64,000 bases of DNA from positions 9,858,001 through 9,922,000 of the forward strand of contig NZ_CP107869.1 in assembly GCF_036013645.1 (NCBI RefSeq), written 5' to 3'. Source of the stretch: Streptomyces sp. NBC_00490 (GTDB lineage Bacteria > Actinomycetota > Actinomycetes > Streptomycetales > Streptomycetaceae). Below, in pieces: positions 52,516 through 60,721 of this stretch. The first letter of the stretch is position 1. The number at the start of each line of letters is the position of its first letter. The position numbers were made by a program, and so were the translations under genes. The notes under the pieces were generated by a model that was not told the DNA's origin, searched no databases, and worked only from the letters and a program-made list of their open reading frames with translations.

Positions 52516-53826
52516 TCAGCCGGCGGCCTTCTCGATGCGCTCGTCAGTGGTCTTCCACGCGTCGTTCGGGCTCTTGTTCTGGGCCTCGATCAAGGTCAGA
52601 CCCTGCGAGAAGATGTCCTTGATGGTGCCGTCCTTGCGGCCGAGGACCTGCTCGTCGGGGATCTCCTGGGCCGCTGCGCCGAAGATCTTTCCGATGGGCG
52701 CACCGTTGAAGTAGTCCGAGGTGGCATCGACGACTTCGGGCATCTTCAACGCGGTCTGCGACGAGGGGAAGTTGCCGATCTTCTCGAAGAGGTAGGCCTG
52801 CTGCTCGGGTGCGGTGAGCCAGGCGACGAGGTCCTGGGCCTCCTTCTTGACGGGGCTCTTCTCCATCACGCCGAGGAACGATCCGCCCCAGTTGGCGCCC
52901 TTGGGTGCCTTGGCGACGTCCCACTTGCCCTTGTTCTTCGGTCCCGCCTTCTCGCTGATGTGCGCGAGCATCCATGCCGGGCAGACGGTGCTGGCGAAGG
53001 TGCTGTTGGCCAGGCCGGGGTCCCAACCGGGCTGGAACTGGCGGAGTTTGGCGGTCAGATCGGACGTGGCCGCTTCGGAGGCCAGCTTCCACGCGTCCTG
53101 CACGACAGGGTTGGTGGCGTAGATCAGCTTGCCCTGCTTGTCGTAGAACTGCTGGGAGTTGCCGTAGATCATGGCGTTGAACAGCCCGCTGGAGCTGTCC
53201 ATGAAGGCGACCTTGTCGTCCTTGGAGTCCTGCTTGAACCGCTTGCCCGCGTCGACGTACTTCGACCAGTCGCCCTCCCACAGTTTGGCGACCTCGTCGC
53301 GGTCGGTGGGCAGGCCGGCCTGCTCGAAGAGGTCCTTGCGGTAGCAGACCGCCATCGGGCCGATGTCGGTGCCGAGGCCGATGACCTTCTTGTCGGCGGC
53401 GGTGACCTGGCTCTGCTTCCACGGAAGGAAGTGATCTGTCCCGGCCACGCCGGCCAGATCGACGAACTTGTCCTTCTGGGTGTCGGACAGTTCCTTGGCC
53501 CGACCAATTTCTATGCCCTGGATGTCCTTGAGGCCGCTGCCTGCGGCCAAGTGGGTCTGCAGGGCGGTGTAGTAGGTCTGTTCGTCGCCCGCGACGTCCG
53601 CCTTGATGACGACGTTCGGGTGTTCCTTCATGTACTTGTCGAGCAGCCCGGTCTCCTTGAAGCCCATGACGCCGAAGAGCCCCATGGTGATGGTGACCTT
53701 GCCGTCCTTCTTGCCCCCACCGGTCCCTCCGTCGCTGCCCCCGCAGCCCACGACCAGGCCGAGAGCCGACGCGAGGGACACGGCGGCCACGGCTTTCGTA
53801 CGCAACGTCCTTCGGAACTTGTCCAT
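52516..53826 (-). CDS. Sugar ABC transporter solute-binding lipoprotein
   Basis: This 436-aa extracellular binding protein has a lipoprotein signal with lipobox VVGC; Cys28 would be lipidated, anchoring it outside the membrane. Family-1 sugar-binding features include VTITMGLFGVMGFKETGLLD and LRQFQPGWDPGLANSTFAST. It ends LIEAQNKSPNDAWKTTDERI. The likely ligand is cellobiose or a related beta-glucoside, inferred from the GH1 enzyme and the operator. The ATG at 53826 has AGGAGG upstream. It heads the operon and is divergent from the LacI regulator. Confidence 0.93.
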   Translation of the reverse strand: MDKFRRTLRTKAVAAVSLASALGLVVGCGGSDGGTGGGKKDGKVTITMGLFGVMGFKETGLLDKYMKEHPNVVIKADVAGDEQTYYTALQTHLAAGSGLKDIQGIEIGRAKELSDTQKDKFVDLAGVAGTDHFLPWKQSQVTAADKKVIGLGTDIGPMAVCYRKDLFEQAGLPTDRDEVAKLWEGDWSKYVDAGKRFKQDSKDDKVAFMDSSSGLFNAMIYGNSQQFYDKQGKLIYATNPVVQDAWKLASEAATSDLTAKLRQFQPGWDPGLANSTFASTVCPAWMLAHISEKAGPKNKGKWDVAKAPKGANWGGSFLGVMEKSPVKKEAQDLVAWLTAPEQQAYLFEKIGNFPSSQTALKMPEVVDATSDYFNGAPIGKIFGAAAQEIPDEQVLGRKDGTIKDIFSQGLTLIEAQNKSPNDAWKTTDERIEKAAG

Positions 53827-53902
53827 TTGGTCCTCCTAGCGGCGGCGCTGACGCACCGGAGTTCGCGCCCTGTGGTCCGCTCCACAGGCGCGATTTGTCC
53901 GG

Positions 53903-53938
53903 TGGGTACGTTCCCAATCGACGGTGGGAACGTACCCA
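53903..53938. promoter_or_regulatory. Double CebR-like operator
   Basis: TGGGTACGTTCCCA (53903-53916) and TGGGAACGTACCCA (53925-53938) are exact reverse complements of each other. Each is also a near-palindrome. They resemble the CebR box TGGGAGCGCTCCCA. Their centres are 22 bp apart, two helical turns, so two LacI-type dimers could sit on one face. They lie 77 bp before the binding-protein gene. Confidence 0.8.
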
Positions 53939-54109
53939 CTCAAGAGTCCGCAGCCTGGCCGCCACGAAAGGCGTCTGTCAAGAAGTTGAATCCACTTCGT
54001 TGCCGAAAGATGTCGCGAGCCCGCACCCGGGCCGCGCGGGCGCTCTCCTCAGATCTGGCACAATGCGCAGGTGAAAGCCGTCCAGGCATCGCCGAGCGAG
54101 GGAGGCGTC

Positions 54110-55126
54110 ATGGGGGAGAGGCAACGCCCGACCATCATTACCGTGGCCGCGCGCGCCGGTGTCGGACGCACCACGGTTTCACGAGTCATCAACGGCTCCG
54201 AGCTCGTCAGCGAGAAGGCGAGGGCCGCCGTGCTCGCCGCCATCGCCGAACTCAACTACGTCCCGAACTCGGTCGCCCGGGGACTGGTGACGAGCCGGAC
54301 GAACTCCGTGGCCCTGGTGATCCCCGAGTCGGAGAGCAGACTCGGCTCCGAGCCCTACTTCTCGGCGGTCATCCGCGGTGTCAGCACCGCCCTCGCGGAG
54401 ACCCGCACCCAGCTCCAACTGGTGCTTGTCCGCGACCAGGCCGAGCGGGACCAGCTCACCGAGTCCGTCGCGGAACGGCGTGTCGACGGGGTGCTCCTGG
54501 TCTCCGTGCACGAGCACGACCCGCTGCCGGGGCTGCTCGAGGACATGGGCCTGCCCACGGTGCTCGCCGGACGCCGTTCCCCCGACGAGTCGCTCAGCCA
54601 CGTGCACTCCGACAACACGGGTGGAGCCGCGGCGGCCGTCAACCACCTCCTCGCGCGGGGCCGGCGCACCGTCGCCACCATCAGCGGACCGCTCGACATG
54701 GACGTAGCCCGCAGCAGACTCCAGGGCTGGCGCGAGGCGCTCGAGAAGGCGGGCCACCAGGCCACGGACCGACTCGTGGCCTCGGCCGACTTCACCGAGG
54801 AGGGCGGCGCGGCGGCGATGCGTTCACTCCTTGAACGGGCCCCCGAGCTCGACGCCTTGTTCGTCGCCTCGGACGTCATGGCCGCGGGGGCTCTGGCGGA
54901 GCTGCGCAGGCAGGGGAGGGCTGTCCCCGGCGACGTGGCCGTGGTCGGATTCGACGACTCCATCATTGCCCGGCACACCAATCCGCCCCTCAGCACCGTG
55001 CGTCAGCCCGTCGAGGAGATCGGCGCCATGATCGGACGCATCCTTCTGGAAGAGATCGGGGATCCCGAGAGGCCGCGTCGGCGCGTCACGCTTCCCACTG
55101 AGCTCGTCGTGCGTGAATCGTCTTGA
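54110..55126 (+). CDS. LacI-family repressor, CebR-like
   Basis: This 338-aa repressor has an N-terminal LacI helix-turn-helix (TVAARAGVGRTTVSRVINGS) with hinge NYVPNSVARGLVTSRTNSV. The periplasmic-binding-like ligand domain follows, with VVGFDDSIIARHTNPPLSTV near the end. The ATG at 54110 has GGGAGG 5 nt upstream and is preferred over a GTG at 54071. It faces the sugar operon across a double operator. It should repress import and hydrolysis until a beta-glucoside such as cellobiose releases it. Confidence 0.92.
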   Translation: MGERQRPTIITVAARAGVGRTTVSRVINGSELVSEKARAAVLAAIAELNYVPNSVARGLVTSRTNSVALVIPESESRLGSEPYFSAVIRGVSTALAETRTQLQLVLVRDQAERDQLTESVAERRVDGVLLVSVHEHDPLPGLLEDMGLPTVLAGRRSPDESLSHVHSDNTGGAAAAVNHLLARGRRTVATISGPLDMDVARSRLQGWREALEKAGHQATDRLVASADFTEEGGAAAMRSLLERAPELDALFVASDVMAAGALAELRRQGRAVPGDVAVVGFDDSIIARHTNPPLSTVRQPVEEIGAMIGRILLEEIGDPERPRRRVTLPTELVVRESS

Positions 55127-55149
55127 CTTCCTCCTCCTCGTGAACGAGG
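55127..55149 (+). repeat. Second copy of the terminator-like repeat
   Basis: CTTCCTCCTCCTCGTGAACG, continuing to AGG, starts on the base after the LacI-gene stop. It matches 28050-28072 with one change. Here the outer stem is weaker; CCTCG and CGAGG still pair around TGAA. Confidence 0.6.
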
Positions 55150-55153
55150 GCGA

Positions 55154-55680
55154 TCACTGATCTCGCCGGATTGTTGTCGGGTGGTGGGCGAGGGTGACTC
55201 CGGTGCCGGCGAGGCCGCCGTCGATGAGGTCGGGGCGGAGCTGAATATGGCGCGGGCCCCGGCGCAGGGTGCGTTCGAGATGCTCGTCGTCGGTGAAGGC
55301 GGTGTTGGCCAGCGGGCGGCGCCGTAACAGCGACCAGATGCCTTCCGCCGACTTCAAGTCCGATGCATAGGAGGGTAGTTGCGCGATGGTGAGCCAGTCG
55401 TGTGCGGTCGCGTACTCCCGCAGCCCGGCGGCCCGGTGAACGTTGAGGTTGTCCCAGGTCAGGACGATGGGGGCGCCGAGCTGGATGTGGGCGCGGTCGA
55501 CGAGGTCGCGGTAGTCACGCCGAAGCGGTCGCGGCCGTGCGGGCCGCGTACGGGCACAGCCAGGATGTTCTGGCGGTCCGTTTTGCTCCCCGATCTGTCG
55601 CAGGCGACGGTCCGGCCGGGTGCAGAGACCTTGAGCGGGAAGGTTCGGAAGAGGGCGGCGCGTAGTGGCGTGTGCACCCC
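55154..55680 (-). pseudogene. IS630-family transposase relic
   Basis: The frame from about 55520 to 55154 keeps DYRDLVDRAHIQLGAPIVLT, WDNLNVHRAAGLREYA (second Asp region), QLPSYASDLKSAEGIWSLLR (Glu region) and the C-terminus. Upstream the sequence is in another frame and has lost the N-terminal HTH. It is a truncated, frameshifted transposase related to the scrap at 20787. Confidence 0.75.
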
Positions 55681-55691
55681 GGCATTGAAGG

Positions 55692-55760
55692 TTCGAGCAC
55701 TTCCTTGCCTTGGTCGGCATCGCCGCAGCCCTCATCGGCTACCGCAGACTCACCGTCTGA
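55692..55760 (+). pseudogene. IS5-family transposase C-terminal scrap
   Basis: The plus strand reads RFEHFLALVGIAAALIGYRR then LTV and a stop. This is the C-terminal end of an IS427-type transposase (compare HFLAFTSIACTLICYRRLAK in the intact copy at 13011). The rest is absent, lost next to the IS630 relic. Confidence 0.7.
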
Positions 55761-55769
55761 CCCAGCAGG

Positions 55770-56162
55770 TCAGGTGCTCGAGGCGGTGCGCACGAAGAGG
55801 CAGAACGGGTGGCCCGCCGGGTCGCACAGGACGCGCACATCATCCTGAGGCTGGAAGTCCGTCAACGTCGCCCCCAGGACCAGAGCATGCTCGACGGCTG
55901 ATGAAAGATCGTTCACCTCGATGTCCAGATGCATCATCATCTGCTGCTCGGACCGTGTGGAAGGCCACCGCGGGCGGGTGAAGAGTGGCTCTGTCTGGAA
56001 TGACAGCCCGGTACCGCCATCGGGCGGAGCGATCTCAACCCAGCCGGGTTCCTCCTTCCGCATCGGCCACCCGAGCAGGCCCTGATAGAACTGCGCCAAC
56101 TCGTGGGCGTCTGGTGCATCAAGGGTGGTCGCGGCCAGCGTGAAACGGGGTTGCGGCTTCAT
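55770..56162 (-). CDS. VOC-family (glyoxalase-like) protein
   Basis: This 130-aa vicinal-oxygen-chelate protein reads RFTLAATTLDAPDAHELAQF then YQGLLGWPMRKEEPGWVEI, HLDIEVNDLSSAVEHALVLG and VRVLCDPAGHPFCLF. It may bind a metal-coordinated metabolite or drug; the enzyme type is not clear. The ATG at 56162 opens the first strand directly, but no ribosome site is visible. It stands alone among relics. Confidence 0.85.
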   Translation of the reverse strand: MKPQPRFTLAATTLDAPDAHELAQFYQGLLGWPMRKEEPGWVEIAPPDGGTGLSFQTEPLFTRPRWPSTRSEQQMMMHLDIEVNDLSSAVEHALVLGATLTDFQPQDDVRVLCDPAGHPFCLFVRTASST

Positions 56163-56689
56163 GTAGTTCGACTGCCCCCGTGTCGCTGCTGCAAGACCAG
56201 CCGTCACTCTCCCGTCCGATACCGATACCTCGCGTTGCCCGAACTACGACACCCGTTCCGCTGTCCGTCACTAAATGAAACGTGGCCTGCTTGTGCGTCT
56301 GAAGGTCGGTGGCGGCCGGCAGAGGGAGTTGAGCGGGCACCCTGGCGGCTGGTCCGAACCGGGCGTCGACTGTCTCGGGACGGGGAAGGACCGCTTGACC
56401 TCCCCAGGTCACGGTCCTTCCCCGGCCAACGCCGCCCGTCTACCCCGTCAAGCCGGGCCCATGCTCGAGCACTGACCTTCGCGGTCATCGCGGTGACCAG
56501 GTGATCCTGCAGACGGTCGGGAAAGGGTCCTTGTCCGTCACGGCCGCGATCATCTGCTCGGTCAGGTCGCGCATCCGGGTGTGCCGTGTTCGGAGACCTC
56601 GACCAGGTTTTCCCACGACTCCTCGGCCGGGCAGCCGGGTTGGGCTACCAAGATCCCGCGAGCTATGTCTATGCGGGGCTGGTTGTCCA
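56163..56689. other. Intergenic and degraded sequence
   Basis: No gene is seen. A minus-strand fragment near 56500 (EQMIAAVTDKDPFPTVCRIT) may belong to the helicase relic that follows. Confidence 0.4.
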
Positions 56690-57184
56690 TCGCCCGCTTG
56701 AGCTACTCGTCTTGTTTGTCCTGGGCAGGTGGTTGCATGTTGGACGTCTGCCGCCGGCGTCCACCGGCACACGGAACCGATCGCGCCTTTGTGGTCACGC
56801 CGGTGGTCCGCCACCCAGGCCCCCAGCGAGTGCCCGCCACTACCGTCCCAGCCCGCCGGGCATACGAACGTGTACCGCGTGCCGTTCGCTGTTGCCGGTC
56901 TCGCGCAGCCACCGGGTGGCGGCCTCGATGCCGTGCAGCCAGTAGGCGCGTTCGGGGTCGATGACCCGCAGCCGCACGAACTGTGCGCGGAAGGCCGGGT
57001 CGCGTTCTCGCTGAACCGCAGCACCCCTGCCGCTGCGGTCCCGACCGTATGCGGGGGAGAGGTTCTCAGGCGAAGGCAGGTGGAGTGTGGTGCAACGACA
57101 GGCCGTATGTCTATGCCCTTGCGAAGAGGGGGACTTGGGAAACCGGCCGAAGGCGGTGCCGCGGCGTGGTCGCCGCTGTGTCAC
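56690..57184 (-). pseudogene. Relic of a helicase-associated-domain protein
   Basis: One frame reads FRAQFVRLRVIDPERAYWLH then GIEAATRWLRETGN. A second frame continues GTRYTFVCPAGWDGSGGHSL and GAWVADHRRDHKGA. These match the end of a helicase core and the first helicase-associated repeat in actinobacterial plasmid or island helicases. Frameshifts and the absence of the motor domain make it non-functional. Confidence 0.55.
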
Positions 57185-57547
57185 CGAAGCGGCAGATGCT
57201 CATCACCATGAGCGCAAGGTCCTTGGACTGCGATGCCATATGCGACAGACGCTTTGCATGCACCAACTCTTCACATGAAATTCCCGAGTTCCTGCTCAAC
57301 CAAGCCCCTTCGAAATGCGTCCAGTAGTCGTGGCATGCGATGCAATGGCTTTCCGTAGGGAAATGAATGGACCCTCAAGAGGGATAGGCGGACAAGGGCG
57401 TGGGAGTAGCATGGCTAATTGCTGAGAGCGCTTTCTGCGCCGGTGGTTGGTGCGGCATTCGTACATGCGCTGGTGAATCCCAGCAAGCCTTGTCAGCGGA
57501 CCAGCAAGCCAACACTTTGTAGCAAGAGGAGTATTGCGTGTCATTGA

Positions 57548-58440
57548 ACCTCTTTCATCCTGAATAGTCGCAGGTCAGTAGTACGTGGATGGCTTGGACG
57601 GTGCGGCTGATGCGGCGGGTGGAGCAGCGTGCTCGTCGCATGATGCGCCAGGACTTGAGTCGGGCGAAGGCTCGTTCGCCGGGGGCTCGCAGGCGGGCGT
57701 GGTCGCGGTTGAACTGCTGGTAGTGCGCGGGCTGTTCGCTGTGGTGGTAGTAGGGGGTGCGGACGGTGGCGCCGGCTCCCTGGTAGGCGCGGTCGGCCAG
57801 GATGAGGATCTGCCGGGTCAGGCAGGCCTGGACGATGCCGTGGGCGCGGGCGGAGGTAAGGTCGTGGGTGCGGCCGGGCGTCGCGCGGGAGAACCATAGC
57901 GGTGTGCCGTCCGGGGCTGCGATGACCTGGACGTTCATGCCGTGCTTGCGATGCTTCATCGAGTAGTACGGCTCGTCCGCCTTGATGCGGTCGGTAGGGA
58001 TGAGGGTGCCGTCAACGATGACGTGGTCGCCCTCGCCGAGACCGGTGAGAGCTTCCTGGAGGCCGGGCGCCCAGGAGGACAGGATGTCCAGTGTCTCGTC
58101 GACGTAGCGCCAGGCGGTGCTCTCGGATATGCCGAAACCGGCGCCGAGCTGCGCGAACGTCTCGTTCTTACGCAGGTGGACCAGAGCGAGCAGAGCCTGT
58201 TGGAAGCAACCGAGTCTGCGCCAACGGGTGTTGCGTGCGCGTCGGTGTTCGTACAGCAGCCAGGCAACATGCTCGACGAGCTCGTGCGGGACGTCGAGCG
58301 TGGCAGGATACGGAACCAACAGGGCTCCTCTGGTCGCCGGTGTGCTGAGTGGAATCACCACGCCAACGACGAGGGGCCCTGTCTCGTCACCAGACCCGCT
58401 GACCAGCCCATTTCACCCGCCAGCACAGGATGAAAGAGGC
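57548..58440 (-). mobile_element. IS element of 893 bp with 7-bp target duplication
   Basis: The ends are ACCTCTTTCATCCTG (57548-57562) and its complement with one mismatch at 58426-58440. TCATTGA flanks both sides (57541-57547 and 58441-58447). It carries one DDE transposase gene. The insertion split the start of the secreted-protein gene whose body begins at 58444. It belongs to the IS5-like group with the DDE_4 type transposase. Confidence 0.85.
57555..58319 (-). CDS. IS5-like transposase (HTH_Tnp_4 / DDE_Tnp_4)
   Basis: This 254-aa transposase has a helix-turn-helix (FAQLGAGFGISESTAWRYVD) and a DDE_4 core: VIVDGTLIPTDRIKADEPYY (first Asp), ILADRAYQGAGATVRTPYY (second Asp) and APGERAFARLKSWRIMRR (Glu). 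It is in one intact frame. The TTG at 58319 is chosen because GGAG lies 5 nt upstream; a GTG at 58361 is possible. It stops 7 bp inside the left end. A related but broken transposase lies at 60077. Confidence 0.83.
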   Translation of the reverse strand: MVPYPATLDVPHELVEHVAWLLYEHRRARNTRWRRLGCFQQALLALVHLRKNETFAQLGAGFGISESTAWRYVDETLDILSSWAPGLQEALTGLGEGDHVIVDGTLIPTDRIKADEPYYSMKHRKHGMNVQVIAAPDGTPLWFSRATPGRTHDLTSARAHGIVQACLTRQILILADRAYQGAGATVRTPYYHHSEQPAHYQQFNRDHARLRAPGERAFARLKSWRIMRRARCSTRRISRTVQAIHVLLTCDYSG

Positions 58441-58443
58441 TCA

Positions 58444-58947
58444 TTGACCAACTACCGCCTGGCGGCGGCGACCTTGGCCCTCGCCACCGCGCTCGTGGGC
58501 GTAGCCGGTGCGGGCACCGCCATGGCGAGCACGGCCGCGGCGGCACCTGCCGCGGCGGGCAACGAAACGGCGGCGGACCTGTTTCCCGTCGACTTCGTGA
58601 ACCTTTCCACGAGGACTCTTCCGGCCTCGGGGAAGTCGCACACGTTCGTCGTGTCCTACCGTAATGACTCATCCGTGGACCAGGTTGTGGCCCCGCAAAT
58701 TCTCGTGGAGTCTCCTGATGCGGGCCCCTTCCTGGCACCTACTGACATTCAGGTCGAGCGGCGCAACGCCGACGGCTCTCGCGAAGCGGTACCCGTCGCG
58801 AGCCAGACCGGCACGCTGTTCACCGATCTCGTGAGTGTTCAGCGCACCCTCCGTCCGGGCGAGACGCTCACGGAGCGGTACCGGGTCTCGGTGATAACTC
58901 CTGGTGCCGTGGGCACCGTCCAGCCGCGCGTGGCGCTGTACGGCTGA
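58444..58947 (+). CDS. Secreted protein gene, split at its start by an IS
   Basis: The body encodes a signal peptide (LAAATLALATALVGVAGAGT then AMA) and about 130 residues of predicted beta-sheet (SHTFVVSYRNDSSVDQVVAP), perhaps an Ig-like extracellular domain. I do not recognise the family. The original start was GTG at 57538 with GAGGAG upstream. Its second and third codons TCA TTG lie in the 7-bp duplication. Now the native start encodes only nine residues before a stop. The body could still be read from TTG 58444, since AGAGG from the IS end lies 4 nt upstream. Confidence 0.6.
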   Translation: MTNYRLAAATLALATALVGVAGAGTAMASTAAAAPAAAGNETAADLFPVDFVNLSTRTLPASGKSHTFVVSYRNDSSVDQVVAPQILVESPDAGPFLAPTDIQVERRNADGSREAVPVASQTGTLFTDLVSVQRTLRPGETLTERYRVSVITPGAVGTVQPRVALYG

Positions 58948-59089
58948 CCTTACGACGCCTTGCCCGACCGGCTGTGGTGGTGCACCTCCGAAGGGTGGTG
59001 CATCACCACAGCCGCCTCGGGCCTGCCTGCAAAACCCACGGTCTCCTGGCTGCTCAGATGGGGCTCAAGGGCCAGAGCCGCCCTGCAAG
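58948..59089. other. Short intergenic
   Basis: The sequence CACCTCCGAAGGGTGGTGCA near 58981 is partly self-complementary, with CACC and GGTG arms. It may end the upstream transcript. Confidence 0.3.
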
Positions 59090-59300
59090 CCGGGTGGCTC
59101 GCTGGGGCAAGGAGAATCTGACCGTCTTCTTCCGCGCCGAGGCCGAACAGGGCGAGGCGAGCCATCCCGATCTGCTGGCCCCGGCAGATCATCCTGGTCT
59201 TCGACGGCGCCGTCGCCCGTGGGGATCGGAGCCGACGAGCTGACAGGGCTCGTCACGCCGATCGTGACCACCCTGTCGATGCGGCAGGCGTGCACTGACG
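59090..59300 (+). pseudogene. TetR-family regulator, C-terminal relic
   Basis: Frames joined by one shift read EAEQGEASHPDLLAPA, QIILVFDGAVAR and VGIGADELTGLVTPIVTTLS. This resembles the last helices of a TetR ligand domain. The DNA-binding half is missing. It lies about 1.3 kb upstream of two orphan TetR-type palindromes at 60584-60621. Confidence 0.45.
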
Positions 59301-59394
59301 CGTCCCCTTTCGAACAGGCGCCGTGACTGCCCTCCCCAAGGGCTGTCCCGCGACTCCGACGATCTCGGCTTCAGCGGTGGTCCGGACGCAAGGT

Positions 59395-59940
59395 TCAAGC
59401 GTCACTGGGACCGGGGAGCCGGCCGGTGTGCTGGGCCCAGGCGTCAGCGCGTCGGATGATGTCCCATACGAATGCATCCTTTGCTTGGACGTAGCCGGGC
59501 CGGTCGTTGCGGAACTTGGCCGCGCAGTGCCGTTTGAATGCTGCGTACTCGGTCGCGGCAGACGCGTGATGCCGGAGGTAGTCGCGAAACAGCAATGAGA
59601 ACTGTTCGGAGAAGCTACCTAGCTGCCGCACGTGCACGTGTGTCCGGGATTGGCCTGGAGGTTCCCGGAAGTACCGCTTGGTCCGTTCGGGATTGTCCGC
59701 CCGGTACACGAATCCCATGCCCGTCAGTGGTTCCAGGAATGCGTCCGTCGGCTCCAACGATGCCACTGAGATCTGGAGGTCGATCACCGGCTTGGCCGCC
59801 AGTCCTGATGCCGAGGTGGACCCGATGTGGTCGATACGAGTCGCAGCATCGCCGAGGGCCGCACGCAGGCTCACGCCCAACCTGGCGAACATCGTTGGCC
59901 AAGCAGGGGCATAAGGCGCGATCTCGACCGGCTCTCTCAC
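59395..59940 (-). CDS. GrpB family protein (UPF0157)
   Basis: This 181-aa GrpB-family protein has the nucleotidyltransferase-like fold. It reads IAPYAPAWPTMFARLGVSLR, then IDHIGSTSASGLAAKPVIDL, the family signature with the GS and D residues. Later it has RDYLRHHASAATEYAAFKRH. The family may act as minimal nucleotidyltransferases or dephospho-CoA kinase-like proteins; function here is unknown. The GTG at 59940 is the first usable start. It has no operon partner. Confidence 0.9.
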   Translation of the reverse strand: MREPVEIAPYAPAWPTMFARLGVSLRAALGDAATRIDHIGSTSASGLAAKPVIDLQISVASLEPTDAFLEPLTGMGFVYRADNPERTKRYFREPPGQSRTHVHVRQLGSFSEQFSLLFRDYLRHHASAATEYAAFKRHCAAKFRNDRPGYVQAKDAFVWDIIRRADAWAQHTGRLPGPSDA

Positions 59941-60076
59941 GTGGAAGAGTGTTCCCCGCCTCGCACGGGTGCAGGCGCACGAAGATCTGCTGCCCCTGGG
60001 CGCAGTCAGCGCAGCCGAGAGCGAATCCGGCCGACGAGATACGCCGGGGACGGCCGTGGAGTCTTCCGTTGGAAGG

Positions 60077-60560
60077 CCGGGTGTTGCTGGTGGCGGCGTA
60101 ATGGCGCACGAACCTGACCATGCGCCAACTGGCCCCGCTGTTCGGGGTGTCGAAATCCTCGGCGGACCGGATCATCGACCGCGTCGGCCCGCTGCTCGCG
60201 CTGCAGCAGCGCCGACGTTCCGCAAGGATGCCGTGCTCATCGTCGACGGCACCTTGGTTCCCACTCGCGATCACACAGTCGCGGAGCAGGCGAAGAACAA
60301 TTGGTATTCGACCAACCACCAGGTCGTCATCGATGCCGACACCCGCCTGGTCGCGCTCATCGGCCGACCGCTGCCCGGCAACCGCAACGACTGCCGCGCC
60401 TGGAGCGAGTCCGGCGTGAAGGACGCCGTCGGTACCACGACCACCATTGCCGACGGTGACTGCCGGGGACCGGGCTGGTCATCCCGCACCGTCGCTGCAA
60501 GGGCGAGGAACTTCCGGCCAACCGCTGTGCGGATGACGCGCCCGCGCCCTGGTGCTGCGG
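60077..60560 (+). pseudogene. IS5-like transposase, frameshifted and truncated
   Basis: One frame reads TMRQLAPLFGVSKSSADRII then DRVGPLLALQQ, the helix-turn-helix. The next continues DAVLIVDGTLVPTRDHTVAE, NHQVVIDADTRLVALIG and NRNDCRAWSESGVKDAVG. A third reads GTGLVIPHRC. The order is that of a DDE_4 transposase, with the catalytic C-terminal third lost. No ends are recognisable. Confidence 0.75.
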
Positions 60561-60583
60561 ATGGCGACTCACCTTGTGCATGG

Positions 60584-60621
60584 AAACCGATCGGTTTACG
60601 ATGATGGAAACCGGTCGGTTT
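60584..60621 (+). promoter_or_regulatory. Two TetR-type palindromes upstream of the hydrolase
   Basis: AAACCGATCGGTTT (60584-60597) is a perfect palindrome, and AAACCGGTCGGTTT (60608-60621) has perfect arms. Each is preceded by ATGG, and the centres are 24 bp apart. They lie about 100 bp before the hydrolase start. No intact TetR gene is nearby, only the relic at 59090. Confidence 0.7.
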
Positions 60622-60721
60622 CTCGATGAATCCAAGGACTGGTCCGTGGTCACGTCCCCTTCGGGCGGGCCCTGTCCGAATCATCCGTCTGCAGCAGTTC
60701 ACCCAAAGGGAAGCCAGCGAG

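Noticed and set aside
52393..54834. An 813-codon plus-strand frame across the sugar operon and LacI gene
   Set aside because: It overlaps a lipoprotein and a repressor whose motifs are complete in other frames.
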